Positions 26,701-38,689 of a stretch of 64,000 nucleotides of DNA are shown here, in pieces; positions within the stretch are counted from its first letter, which is position 1, and the number at the start of each line of letters is the position of its first letter. A model generated the notes under the pieces. It was not told where the DNA came from. It ran no database searches and was given only the letters and a program-made list of their open reading frames with translations. The translations under genes and the position numbers were made by a program. This DNA is from Fratercula arctica (Eukaryota; Chordata; Aves; Charadriiformes; Alcidae), in contig CANTUZ010000002.1 in assembly GCA_947846985.1 (NCBI GenBank), forward strand, positions 17,127,587 through 17,191,586, in the 5' to 3' direction.

Positions 26701-28804
26701 CAGAAGCCAAATGCAGGACCATGGATCAGCATGGTTCTCTCCACACTCTTTCATCATTGAGTCGGGGCAGGGGACAGTTTTGACATCTAAAAGGAAAGTC
26801 TTGGAGAAGATGACAGGGATATTACATGAGGGAAATGTCAGAGAGAACAAAGGACTTCTCAAGCAAGAATATTTGTTTCTTGTCCAGTTCTCTCACAATA
26901 TCCACCACAGTCCTGGATCCTGGCGCTCAGCCTCAGCCTTCTTAACCCAGCAGTCCAGACCCCACCACTGTTACCTCGCTCCATGTTTGGTCAGTGAATT
27001 TCCATTCCTCACCAGTTTGTACTTCTTGGTCCCACCATCTATTTGTGTTTTTCCTTTAGCCAAGTTTTTGCCTCCTTTCCAGTTGCGCTGAAGAATTCCT
27101 TGTTTACACTGCTTTGATGCTAGCAAGGACGTTTCTGAGAGCTCCCATCCCTGACTTTTACCTGGAGCAACTATTACTGGAGAAATCCACTTTCTTTGCC
27201 TTTGGATGGAGTACATTCAGCCCAGGGAGAAGATGTCTTGGTCCCAAGGCAGGAGGTGTGAGGGGACAGAACTCTGTGTGGATGAACAGCATTTTCTCAG
27301 CTTCACTCCAGCAGCCCTGAGAAACCTGCATGTGTACCTTAAAGAGGGGTTGTATGGAGATATTAGTTCCTAAAATAAAAATGTCTCTACTTAGCGTGGG
27401 CAAAATAGGTGTTATTTCAAAAGTTTCTAACTGGACCTAAATGCGAGACTTCTATAAAAACAGCAACGGGCACTTCACAACTGAAAAGACCACTTTGCCT
27501 CCACTCCTGCATTTTGAGTCGCTGCTACAAACCCCTAAGAAATTATACCTTTTTGAAAAGCAGTTTTTTATCATTTTTTCTAATATGAACAAAACAAAAT
27601 GTTTTCTCAGTTCCTGTTCCCAGAATCTGCTACACTGTTTTGACAAATCTTTCCAAAAATTCGGCCTTAGGCATACACCTGGAATATAAAATATCAGCCC
27701 AAATGGTTAAAATTTGACAAAGTCTCAAAATGTGGTTTTATAATAGGAAATATTGGGCAAACTTCATACTATGAACTATTAGCCCCGCCTATTAAAACTA
27801 TTTCCTTATGCGTAGCAAAGAGCTTTATACAAACTAGCATTTGCAGATGTAGTCACTATTTCCTAGTGTGCAATAGCTCAGTAATTTTGACTTTTTCAAA
27901 ATTACCGAGTGCAACAAGACAACATTAACGGAATAATCCCGTGATGAATTTATTCTTTTAAATAAACGCTTGCTTCGAATTATGCTGAAGAAAAATGCAT
28001 CCTTAAATCAACTAATTTCCATTTAATTACATGGATATTAGTTAAAAACAGCTGAACGGACTTTTTATTTTTTTAATTGTGAAAATTCTCTCCCAGGCTG
28101 AACACTTCTATGCCAACTTTCTGTGCCGAGCACATTTTTACGGTCTAGTTATAAACCCTAGAAAAACAACGTTTATAGGAAATGTTGACACAACCTTAAC
28201 TAAAGTGGTGCTAGCTGACACCTCTATATTTTCAATTTGGGGATTTCTACTGGGAAAATATAAACGCTAATGCAGTAAAGGAAGCCAACTATAATAAAAC
28301 CCTCATAGTCTTCCTGTTCACCCCATGAAGACCTACTTCAAAAAGCAGCAACTCAGACTGGAGATGAGTTGAAGTTAACTGCATTCCTCTGAGGGTACTA
28401 AAAATTACCTGTAGGTAGTTCAGCCTTACAGTTACTTGCAAGACTTCAGTTTGGTCAAAGCCATGTGAATATCCATTAAAAAATCCTGAAACGAAAATGA
28501 GAATGTGCATAAGCTTAAAAAAGGGTGCTAGTCCATTTATATCCTTCCTAGCACAACATAAAAAGAGGAAAAAAAGACTTTATGGATTCTAGTGAAACTA
28601 ATGTAAGTATGCACAGGGGAAAAATACAAAGATGGAAAGTGAAAAGTGAACTTAGCTTTCCTACCTGTATCTTTTAAATCTGGCTCACCTAAAATGAATT
28701 AATAAAGGAAGGGCTGGAGCCTCTGCTTAGCCTTCTTTTTAAGGTGTTTACACAGAATCATGAGCCAAGTAAGATCAGGATGATTGTCAGGATAGCTTCT
28801 CAGT
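23721..28804. other. intergenic or intronic DNA, nothing recognised
   Basis: Contains degenerate TA/TG-rich sequence at 24,113-24,195 with a 12-bp-arm hairpin (arms 24,153-24,164 and 24,172-24,183). Several open frames of 60-126 codons have no recognisable motifs. No repeat family or exon supported. Confidence 0.5.
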
Positions 28805-28809
28805 CTTGG
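28805..28809 (+). repeat. 5-bp target-site duplication, left copy (CTTGG)
   Basis: CTTGG immediately precedes the TG end of the LTR and recurs exactly at 29,578-29,582 immediately after its CA end. Duplications of 5 bp are typical of ERVL-like and some ERV1-like integrations. Confidence 0.85.
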
Positions 28810-29577
28810 TGTCAAGGTTTAGGCCGGGCTGGCCACTAAACGAACGACAGATGTTTTCTTAACCCCTCTCCCTTCCCCCAGAAGGGAAAGGGAGAGAGAA
28901 TAAGGGAGAGAGAGAGACTTATGGCTTGAAAAAATATCTAAACCAGCTTTAATGAAATATTAACAATAAAAAGAAAAAATAATAATATTAATAAGAAAAT
29001 AATGAAATATATACAAATATATACAAAATCAATATCGAGCTCCCAGGATGACTATCACTTCACCAGCCAGCACTGGGACTGGACTCAGTGTCAGACAGGA
29101 ACTGGATTTAAAAACTGGATTCAGAAACACACAGGTTGGGATCAAAGGCAGAAGAATGGAGAGAGTCCTCCTTGGATGCTGGCCATAGAGTTAACCCCTT
29201 TGATCCCTCAGCTCTATACTGAGCATGATGCAGATGGGATGGAATACCCTATTGGTCAGTCTTGGGTCACCCGTCCTGTCCGGTCCTCCCCACAGGTGTG
29301 ACCCCTTTACACTCTTCTGCCTCCAGCCCTCCAACTTGGTACATAAATAAGTTAGCTGACTTTGGTTGTTATAGGAATAACTATGAGCAAGACCCTCCCT
29401 GCATGCCATTCCTTAGTATTATATACTTAGTATATATAGTATTATATATGTTTGCTAGAAGCAGACACTGAAAAACATACTGTTAATTTCAGAGAGCACG
29501 GTGAGTTAGAAGAGACTTCACCAAAAAGTAGAATTACTGAAAAGAAAATTGGTTTTGTTCTATCTCAAGCCAGGACA
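28810..29577 (-). mobile_element. solo LTR of an avian endogenous retrovirus, minus strand
   Basis: A 768-bp element bounded by TG...CA and flanked by perfect CTTGG duplications, with no internal gag, pol or env. The plus strand opens with the 'tgtcaaggtttaggcc...actaaac' block and ends with '...ctcaagccaggaca'. These are the two ends of a widespread avian ERV LTR family, read in reverse. On the minus strand, in order, lie a TATA-like element (cagtataga, about 29,210-29,220), then about 260 bp further an ATTAAA poly(A)-type signal (about 28,952) in a T-rich region, then pyrimidine-rich U5. That order fixes the LTR on the minus strand. A solo LTR is the product of recombination between the two LTRs of a provirus. 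Substitutions are visible, so it is not a recent insertion, but both termini survived. Confidence 0.88.
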
Positions 29578-29582
29578 CTTGG
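29578..29582 (+). repeat. 5-bp target-site duplication, right copy (CTTGG)
   Basis: Exact repeat of the pentamer on the other side of the LTR. Confidence 0.85.
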
Positions 29583-29754
29583 TGAAAGAGATCTGAAAGT
29601 CTTAGGTAGTTCATCCCTCCTCAAGAATGAAACCTGATCACGTTAGTGATATACTGGAAGTGATATATAGTGAGATAATGTTGGAGGGAGGGTGTTGAAA
29701 AAGGTGGCAATCTCATAACTTAAATATGAAATTCAGAATGAAAAATAAATTATA

Positions 29755-30940
29755 TTGTTTAAGGGCAAATTGTGCTGAACCAGCCTGATTGCCTTCCGTG
29801 ATGAGATGACTGACTCGGTACATGAGAGGAGCACAATGGATGGCTTTTACCTTGATTTTAGCAAGACTTTGAAGATTATTTCCCACAGCATCCTTGTAGC
29901 CAAACTGGGGAGATATGGACTGGAAGGCTGGACTTGAGGATGTCTGATAAACCAGCTGAATCATCAGGCTCAAGGCACAGCCAATGATTCACAGTCTAAC
30001 TGGTAACCAGTTGAGTGGTTTCCTGGAGTTAACAGTGGGGTTGATACTGTTTAATGTCTTACTTAGTTACTTGGACAATAATCTATAATGCACTCTCAGC
30101 AAATCTGCAGATGATATCAAATTGGGGAGAGTGGTCAATATGCTGGAGGACAGCGCTGCCATTCAGGAGGACCTCAGCAAGCTGGAGAAATGGGCCATGA
30201 GGAAACTCCTGAAGTTTAACAAAAGGAAAGTCAAGTCCTACACCTGGGCTGAATTAACCCCATGCAGCAGACCAGGCCGGAGTCAGCTGGCTTGGTAGTA
30301 GCTCGCCAGGGAAGGAGCTGGCAGTCCTGGCTTACAACATGGTGGACATGTCAGTAGTGTGCCCTGTGGCAACAAAGGTCCATCTGCATACTGGGCTGTA
30401 TTAGGAAGAGTAAAGCCAGCAGGTCAAAGGAAGTGACTCTTCTCCTCCCCTTGACACTCATGAGACCTTCTATGAAATAATGTGTCTGGTTTTGGGTCCC
30501 CTGGTACAAGAGAGACATTGATAAATGGTAGCGAGTCCAGAAGGTGGCCAGCAAGATGCTCGAGGGGCTGGAGCACAAGGCACATAAGGTGAGATTGACA
30601 GAACTGTCTTTGCTGAGCCTGGAGAAGAGAAGGATAAGGAGAAATCTCACTGCTGTCTTCAGTTATGTAAGGTGTGATTGTAGAGAAGATGGGACTGACT
30701 CTTCCTGAAGCTGCACAGCAGAAAGATAAGAGGTAAGACAAACAACCGAATGGGAAATTCAAATTGGACAATGGGGAGAAAAAATCCCAGTGAGAAGAGT
30801 TGAACAATGGCCAGGTTTCCCAGAGAGGTTGTGATAGCTCTGTCCTTAGAGATACTCAAAACTCAGCTGAACAAGTTAACCCTGCTTTGACGAGCGCGTT
30901 GGGCAAGGTGATTTCCATTCAACCTGAATGCTTCTGTTTC
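29755..30940 (+). mobile_element. CR1 LINE, 5'-truncated, plus strand
   Basis: Sense-strand CR1 starting in the reverse transcriptase ('...ctgaaccagcctgattgccttc', corresponding to the x-NLIAFYD region). It runs through the 'YLDFSK-F' motif near 29,850 and a mutated catalytic block reading SADDIKLG (about 30,107; canonical FADDTKLG). Beyond that come the 'LEKWA' helix, the 'GLEHKAHKVRLTELSLLSLEKRR' C-terminal region near 30,560-30,640, and a decayed 3' UTR ending near 30,940. Several stops and indels interrupt the frame, and a foreign-looking segment lies at about 30,245-30,350, so it is inactive. It lies 170 bp from the solo LTR. Confidence 0.9.
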
Positions 30941-31984
30941 TATTTGCTATTTAGAAAGCATCCTGACCTGCCTATTCAAGAGCTGGGAGGGGAAACCAAG
31001 ACTTTCCAATGTCACTTCTGGTATTTACTTGCTTAGCAGAAAAGGAACAAGTGGGATGGTGGCCCTCTGAGCAGCAGCTGCTGGGTTTCACATGCTGTTG
31101 CGATTCCTCCTTTAGACAAACTGGCTGCTGGTGGACCTGGATACTTGCCTGCTTCTGGCAGCCCAGCCTTCTCTGTTTTTAAAGAAAGGCATGCTGAACT
31201 CTCTAGCAACACTAGAAAGTATTGGTCTGACTTTTTCTTTAGTTGATATCATACCTAACCTTCACCTCTTCAGAGGTGAACACTAAAAAGTTATGTAAAA
31301 AGCCAAACTGAATCATCCTGGTAAACAAGTGCAAAACATATTGACCTTGTCTTAGACCTGTAATGACCTACCCTTATGTAGCTGTAACCCCTTCCACTTC
31401 ATGCAGTTAACAAACTGTAGTCCTTTGATTCAGTGAGACATTTGCTTCTTTTACCATTACTTTCGTGTTAAGTCTAATTGTCTATTAAGAAGGTAATTTG
31501 GGTTACACCCCAATTAAAGTCAGACATACCTAACCTTCTGCAGCTCCCAAGAGACCTTTCACTAAGGTGTCTCTACAAGCAGAAGAGCTCTGGATGATGT
31601 TTTTTTTAACCTTGCTAACATTTCAGCCGTGCTGGCAGCAATTCATATAGTTTCTGCCGGCTGCCTCCTTCTTCTGTTTTCCTCAAAAGGTTTCACAAGA
31701 TATCACAGTAACCTTGGCAAAAATGTGAAATCTGTTTTAAGGTTAACGCTAAACTTCTGTAGTACATTATTTTAAGGTTTAAAAGAAAGATAGTAAGTTC
31801 TAGTATGTACCTGTCAGTACTAAATGATTGTTCATTTCCTGTGAATTGGGAATAAAGTAATAACATACATCTGGCGAGCTAAAGCATGTTGCTTATTTCT
31901 TTTTCTTCTCTGAGCCATATCCTTTACCAGCTGTGAGACATCACCATGCAGAATCTCCAAATACCTTTGAGGAAAATTAAAACA
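30941..31984. other. nothing recognised
   Basis: AT-rich unique-looking sequence between two CR1 fossils, with no open frame of note. Confidence 0.5.
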
Positions 31985-32515
31985 AAGGAACAGAGGGCTG
32001 GAAGGGACCCCCTGTGTCTCTGAAACCAGTCCCCCGCGAGCCCCAGGCCACATCACTCAATGCCTTTCATCAGCTGTTCGCACTCCATCTTACAACCCCT
32101 CTTGTGCCCCCATACTTGCATTGGAAGTCTGTTCTCTCCAGCGCTGATTGCTCAACTGGCTAGATAACGTCTTTCAGTTTCCAGTTAAAATGCATTCATG
32201 GGCAGTTTCTGCCCATTTGTTCTTGTGCCAACGTTGTACTTTATCTTCAAAAGATCTTTTCCTTCCTTGATGTTTAACCTCTTGGTGTATTTATAGAAAG
32301 CAATGACATTCCGTATCAGCTTTTGTTTTGCTACACTAAATAAGTCGAGCTCTTCTGGCCTCCTTATGCAAAGTAGGCTTTCCATCCCCTATCACCACAG
32401 TACCTATTTGCTGCCCTTGTTCCCAGGTCACCTTTGGCCCAGGGGGCTGTTGATGGACACAGTGTTCCAGATAAGGTCTCACCAACTTATTTTATTGCTT
32501 GCTAACCATTTTCTC
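31985..32515 (-). mobile_element. old CR1 LINE 3' fragment, minus strand
   Basis: At 31,992-32,060 the plus strand shows the CR1 tail pattern 'cagagggctggaagggaccccctgtgtct...ccagtccc'. Upstream on the minus strand is the decayed C-terminal RT region. 'acacagtgttccagataaggtctcacca' (about 32,457-32,486) matches the CR1 '[16 protein letters not shown]' coding block in reverse. Stops occur throughout. It is older than the copies at 38 kb and 62 kb. Confidence 0.72.
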
Positions 32516-35504
32516 ATGTGAATCATGCCAGAAGATGACATGCTAAAAGGATATACATCACCAAATGTAGAAAATACGTTGAGAAAAATCCAATTATAAA
32601 CCTCCTTCCCTTCTTTAATGTAATATTTCTAAATAATAGGTGCTTGTGGGCTTTGCAAGTCAGTGGAGTTCTGATGATGGATCCTGAAGCACACATTAGA
32701 GCCTAGAAAAGGAGCCTGATGTATGAAAACAACAGCCATCGAAATGCAGTGACCAGAATGAAAAGAGTCCAAGGGAGAGGTGAAGTAGGATTTATTACTG
32801 CACTGCAATGGATGATAAAGGAGGTGATTAGAAACTAGCTGTCAAACTCAATTCTTTATACTCTCCTGGCATGATAAACACTTGAAACATAACGATACAT
32901 ATTTACCTGACTAAAAATCTCAGCCTGTGGCATTTTCACAACATCTTCCATTTGAAAGCATAAAGGATGGCAAGTGAAATTACTTTATGCTATAAATACA
33001 GTTTGCTTCCTGCATATCTCCAAGTCAGAACAATGGTAAAATGTAACTCACGTGATTAAGTGGAGAAAAGAAGATCCTTTGCATTTTTCTCCACATGCAC
33101 TCAGTCTACTCAGCTCTTGAGTAACTTAATGTAAAAGTTTAAATTTTATGTTCTCATTGTTCATTTCCAAGGTGTGACCCGAATAAAATCCTTGGGGGAA
33201 AAAAAAACCCACAAAAAAAAGGTCTCATTGATTGAATGTTAGCATATGGCCTTTTATGGAATAAAAATTAAATGTATGTATTGTTTATTATGATACCAAA
33301 ATAATAAATTTCTTCAGTCTTTCACAGCAGTTCCAGAAATTAAGAGTCCCTTTCATGATTCTGGCCAGCACTGAGCTATGCCCCAGTAGAATAATTTTCT
33401 GTAGTATCACACACTTCATAAATATCATAGTTTTATCTGATGGCAATGAATCTTAGAGGCAAATAGTTCTTTTTCCAGCTCTTTTATATTATACTCATAA
33501 AGGTATGAGGGCAGCCTGAATCATTAAACGTTAAGCTGAAGGCAGCATTCGGAAGACACCTTGAATGGGGACCTCCCCACTGGATTCAATGTAGCGTTCT
33601 CCTTGCAGAAAATAGCAAACTCAGCTGCAGGCAGGTGGTTAGCTCAACTGCTCTGTTAGTTCCCAGAGAGAAGAAATTGTGGTTTGTGCAATTTGGCTTT
33701 ATGTAAGAAGCCGATTCCTGGTCATTGTTCAGATGCGGTTACATTAGGCAAAGTCTTTGTACCTCTTCTGCCCTTTGTGGTTCTCTAGATGCATGAGCGT
33801 TGTCCTTCTACATGGAAATCTCTGTGTGTTTTGAAGATATTTTTGCTGCGTGACATGCCTATTGGATTGGCTAAGGGCTCAGATTTCAGTGGTTTTCAAT
33901 GGACACTAAACACATGGTGGTACTTTTTCAGGCAGGAATGACCTCTCGAATTCGGAGCTGTAAAGTGCAGCTACTGTGTTTACTCAGTTGAGGGACAAAT
34001 CGTGCTCCACAGGTCTCATATTCTCACGTTGGTTGTAAACCTTTTTGTTTTGCTTATACTATGTTCTGGGACTCAAATTTCTCACCCTCCTGGGATCGCT
34101 GCCTGTAGGAGACTTTTGAAAAATATGACTGATTCAGTCCTAGTTCTGTGTCAGTCACACATCCAAATCCCTATGTCAGCTTAAGCGTAATGCCCCATAA
34201 TGGAGAAAACTCAGCTGCAGTGAAACAAAGCTGGTACACGATATTGTCTTTTTTTTATTCTAATATCTTCAAATGAGGCTATTTCAGGAATTGAGAATAA
34301 TTCTCTTGGAGCAACAAAGTTTATATAGCCAACATAAACAACCCTACGCCTGCTTCATGCCAGGGGAGGAGAGAGGGGGTGACATTTCTTTTGCTAACAA
34401 CATAGGCTCTTTTGCTTGAATAGTATTTTTAGCAGATGCTACCATATTTAACTTCCCACAATGGCACTGTTTATTTAAGGCCAATATAAAACATCCCTGG
34501 TCCTTCTCTTAGATTTTTCAGTCCTTTGGTTGACTTTCACGTATCCTTTCAAGCACATTTTTTGTGGTGCCTTTGGAATCACTACTTGGTGCCTTTAAAC
34601 GAAATACTTCCAAACAATGAGAACTCCGTCTTCGCCGGGCAAGGAAATAAGCCGTACCAGCTACTCCACTGCTCATGGATGTCACTACTTTCTGTACACC
34701 CTGTTCTCACAGTGGTTCAGAGGAACAAAATAGCTGCCAGACCAGAGGTCTACCTAGCCAAGTGCCTTGTCACCAACAAAGGTCAGTTGTGATTACTTAG
34801 AGTGTAAAAAAGGTATAGTGGTGCTCTGCCTAATATGTACTTGAGGTTCTGGTGATCATTTTGCCCCAGGCTTCACTGTTTTCTTTTATCAGACCGACCC
34901 AGGAGAAATTTACTTCTGGATTTGCTCTCAGCATTTTTGTGGTATAGAAAATGTATTTGCAGCTATAAATCTTTCCCTGCTTTGCATTTGATTTTAAATC
35001 AGATATCTGTGGCTGCAAAAAGAAGTTTCAAATCCTTATAGGAAGTTTACTAGATCCTTAGAGACAATGGTTTCTGAACAGCCAACACAGCCCCAGCTTT
35101 CTACAGAATATAGTTATTCTTCACCCATGATTTCAGGCTGAAGCCTCCACATCTATGAGTGCAGTGACACCATTTCTATTCATACCTGTTATGTGCAAGT
35201 TGCGGGTCTCTGGTTCCAACCAAAGCCACTGCTCTGCAAGCTGCTGCAGCTGCTGATAAGCCACCATGGGCTGCCCGCCGTGAGTCACTGTGGCCACAGT
35301 CATAGGACATCTCTGCCCAGGAGCAGCCTGCAGGTCTGGGGTTGGACAGCTTGAGCAGTCAGTGCTTCCCCTGCCTGCCAGGGACAGCTGGGGAATGTGC
35401 TCTTTGCCTTTGTCTACTGAAGCAAACGTGTCCAGGGTGGATTTATAGTGGCCTATCTGCCTCCCACCTAATGTTTCTACCAGGTGTGTTATTTCTGCTA
35501 AACA
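32516..35504. other. AT-rich DNA, nothing recognised
   Basis: No gene or repeat family recognised. Short A-rich runs occur near 33,200. The GC-richer stretch 35,200-35,400 lies next to the gypsy-type fossil and might contain further unrecognisable parts of it. Confidence 0.5.
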
Positions 35505-35941
35505 TTATTTACTGTTGGTATTTAGGTAAAGCTCTGGCTCTGGGTGCTCAGAGCTTCTGGTCTTGCTCGTCCACTGTTTTCCCCAGGTGGAAATATCACC
35601 TATTACTTTAGTACCCTCACTACCACCATTGCTTTTTTTCTGCGTTGTCCTGTGAAATACTGTGGGTGCCAAAAACACAGCCCAAAGAGCTGTCTGCAGA
35701 AACAGTGTCTCCCAGAGGAGGTGCAGAATGTGCACAAACATGTGGTCTGTTTTCCTAAGGACACCTGCCAGAATCCTGCTGATGCATCAAGCATAGGAAA
35801 ATATTTGGCACAAGCCATGTCTCCAAAGATTTCTCTCCTTGTAGGTAGTGGAAAGTATTCCTTTTTTAACATACTTATTTCATTTTTTTGGTGCTCTCTA
35901 TATAAGTGAATGCTCCTGTCTTTCCCTGCTGCTGTGTCCAA
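35505..35941 (-). pseudogene. Ty3/gypsy-type reverse transcriptase fossil, minus strand
   Basis: On the minus strand the frame from 35,941 to 35,603 (112 codons, open) reads as the palm start of a Ty3/gypsy-type LTR-retrotransposon reverse transcriptase. In order: a 'KKEYFPLPTR-EIF' block (residues 26-39), 'AKYF-LDASAGFWQ' (residues 45-59, with the first catalytic Asp of motif A at residue 52), 'LCTF-T--GR-CF' (residues 69-81), then 'LFG'. After a frameshift the homology continues to about 35,505, with a run that aligns to the YxDD region but has lost the DD ('VIGDISTW'), so it is dead. No integrase, gag or LTRs could be recognised nearby. Intact gypsy elements are rare in birds, which makes this a relic of old germline activity. 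The similarity is too patterned to be chance, but the exact clade is open. Confidence 0.72.
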
Positions 35942-36479
35942 TAATCACAGCCACTCGCGGTTTCTCAGATCTCTCAGAGCACTTATCCAGTCCCATTTTA
36001 GCTCCTGCCTCAAGGTGAGTGGTATGAACCGTTGTCATGCTGCACTCTCTCTGCTATGTCCTGTGCTTCTGAGAGTTTCCTTTTTCCCCAGAAGACTTCC
36101 CCTAATTATTTTTCAGGTTTTTAAGTCGTTGGACTTTCCAACAAATGTATCTTCTTAATGGCACTCAGATTTTTTTAACCCATTAATGGGTACTGCTTTC
36201 ACTGGTATACTCACAAATTGTGCCGAGGTGGTGGCATGACTAGAATATTAATAAATAAAGCACTAGTTTGCTCTGAAAGGACAGGCAAGATTAGACGGAA
36301 TGAGATATACTGCTCTGCATTCAAGGGTACACGTGTCCTGGGAGATCCAGAATGTGGAGGACACTACAATCTCTGAGAAGGTAAAAGGTGAAAAAAATAC
36401 GAGGGCTTTGATTGCGGGGATTGCAAAATATCAAACAAGGAAGACTGGAGGCTTTCTGTGTCCAAAAAGCAGAATCAGC
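35942..36479. other. nothing recognised
   Basis: Lies between the gypsy-type fossil and the old CR1. The N-terminal part of the same pol gene may extend here on the minus strand, but it cannot be read. Confidence 0.4.
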
Positions 36480-37945
36480 CAAAGGACAGGATTTTATATT
36501 AATGAAGGATTTTAACAATCCAGGTATTCGTTGGTGAAAGAATACAACAAAACACCGATGTCCACTCAGTTCCTGGAATTACTGGCAATGATGTTGTTTA
36601 AAAAAGTGGAGGAAGGAGTCAGAACGCAGACTTTTCCAGGTTTGATGCTAAGCAGTAAAGAATTATGCAAGAGCATGAAGGTGAAGGATAACGTGTAAAA
36701 GTAACCTTGAAGTCAGAGGGTATATGATCCTTGGAAAGGAAATGAAGAAGAGCAAAAAAAGGTGATGGACCAGAAGTGCAGAGGCTTCAATAAATCACTG
36801 GATATCTGGTACCTAAGTGAATGTAAGCATTAAAGATAGCTTTAAGTTCCTCAAAAAACTGTTTCTAAGGACAGTAGTATACATTATTCCACATCAGAGA
36901 AACTAGGGACAGTGTAAAAAGCGACCAAACTGGTTAAGCTATGGTCATTCATAATATATGCCCAAAGGAACTAAAATAAAACCAATCCAGATTACTCAGG
37001 GCACCGAAAAAAAGTAGCCTGATCATGTAGGACCAAAATCTGTGCTTTGTCTTTTCTGATCCAAAATAATTAGACGCAAAGAGCAAGAGACATGATGCCA
37101 ACAAGTTCAGCAGTAATGAGGGTGAATCCAAGGAAAGGGATTGTTTCTACTTAAAGATGAAGGAAAGCCATAAAGCCAAGCAGGCTGAAGTAGATCATTT
37201 TGCATGTTTTCAACTCACATGCTGTCTAGCACAATTACGACTGATAATCACAGGGCTTAGAACAGAGAATGGATTAAGGAATTCTTAGACAAGGTTAGGC
37301 ACTTTCAGATCAGTTGCACCTGCTTGATAAACTCCATCTGCAGATGGCACAAAACCTTGGTTAGAAAATGGTATCCAGAAAAAAAAATCTATCAGCAGTT
37401 CTCTGTTACAGTGCAGGTATATTTCTGGAGGACTTCCACAGGCATCTGTTCTCACTCATTTTCCGCTTGACGTCTTTCCTGAGGACCTGAATAATGCAAT
37501 ATATTTAATAAGTCTGCAGATGACAAGGAGCTGGAGGGACTGCAGGTGGACTGCACGATGGGATTAGAATTCAAAATCATCTTGAAGAAATTTATTGAAG
37601 AAATGACCCGCAAAAACAAGAATGAAAATGAATTGGGACAAGTTTAAAGTGCTACACTTGTGCAAGAACGACCACCTGAACAAATATGGGTTGCAGGGGC
37701 AGCTGGCTACCTGTCAGCTCTTCAAAAAGAAGTCCAGAGTTGCAGTGGGTCATGAGCTGAGCGGGACTCAACACAGTCACACTGTTTCAAAAAGGCAGAC
37801 TCAATACTGGCCTGTGTAAGCAGGAGTATACGTTAGAAGGCCCAGGAAGGTCCTTCTGGGACCTCAGAGCATTGCCAGGGCATCAGCTGGAGCACTATAC
37901 CCTGTTTTAACCAATGACCTTCAAAAAGAATGGAAACTAGTTCAG
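36480..37945 (+). mobile_element. old CR1-like LINE, plus strand, endonuclease end to RT
   Basis: At 36,508-36,534 the translation DFNNPGIRW followed by KNTTKHR matches the end of the CR1 endonuclease domain (DFNHPDICW type). At about 37,420-37,530 lies a decayed 'GGLPQASVL...SADDKELEGL' (the GVPQGSVLG and FADDTKLGG motifs). At 37,622-37,815 there is an open run with 'NWDKFKVLHLCKNDHLNKYG', a recognisable equivalent of 'FNKxKCKVLHLGxxNxxxxYRLG'. The spacing from endonuclease to RT fits one continuous element with many indels. It runs directly into the better-preserved CR1 end at 37,950, so the two may be one insertion. Confidence 0.65.
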
Positions 37946-37949
37946 AACA

Positions 37950-38539
37950 ATCCAACGGACACCAACACAGATGATTAGTAATAGGAAACGTGGCCCGGGA
38001 GTAAAGCACAGCTGCACCTGGAGTACTGTGTCCAGTTCTGGGCTCCTTGATTCAAGCAGGACAGGGAACTGCTGGAGAGGGTGCAGCAAAGGGCTACAAA
38101 GACGATTAGGGGACTGGAGCACCTCTCTTATGAAGAAAGGCTGAGGGATTTGGGTCTCTTCAGCCTGGAAAAAAAACGGCTGAGGGGGGAATCTTATCAA
38201 CGCTTATAAATACTTAAAGGGTGGGTGTCAGGAGGATGGGACCAGGCTCTTTTCAGTGGTGCCCAGCAACAGGACAAGAGGTAATGGGCACAAACTTGAG
38301 CATAGGAAGTTCCACCTAAACATGAGGAGGAACTTCTTTCCTTTGAGGGTGGCAGAGCACTGGAACAGGCTGCCCAGAGAGGTGGTGGAGTCTCCATCTC
38401 TGGAGACTTTGAAAACGCGCCTGGACGTGTTCCTGTGCAACCTGCTCTAGGTGACCCTGCTCTGGCAGGGGGGTTGGACTAGATGATCTCCAGAGGCCCC
38501 TTCAAACCCCTGCCATTCTGTGATTCTGTGATTCTGTGA
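37950..38539 (+). mobile_element. CR1 LINE 3' end, plus strand
   Basis: Sense-strand CR1 C-terminal region: '[10 protein letters not shown]', then '[20 protein letters not shown]' and '[20 protein letters not shown]'. An open run from 38,256 encodes the element's extreme C-terminus ([20 protein letters not shown] ... ending at 38,450). The 3' UTR 'ggttggactagatgatctccagaggccccttcaa' follows. The element terminates in three ATTCTGTG octamers at 38,516-38,538, the diagnostic CR1 3' end. A few frameshifts and stops show it is inactive. The 3' end is of the same type as that of the minus-strand CR1 at 61.9 kb. Confidence 0.96.
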
Positions 38540-38689
38540 AACAACACAGAGAGAAGACAGAGGGAAAAGGAGTTATACATAACTATTCTCAAATAGATAA
38601 GAAGTCCCATAAAAAATAAGTAATTCTTTTTTACAAAACCATGGGCTTAGATTACAGCAAAATTTTTAATTTCAGCATTAGGTAAAATT

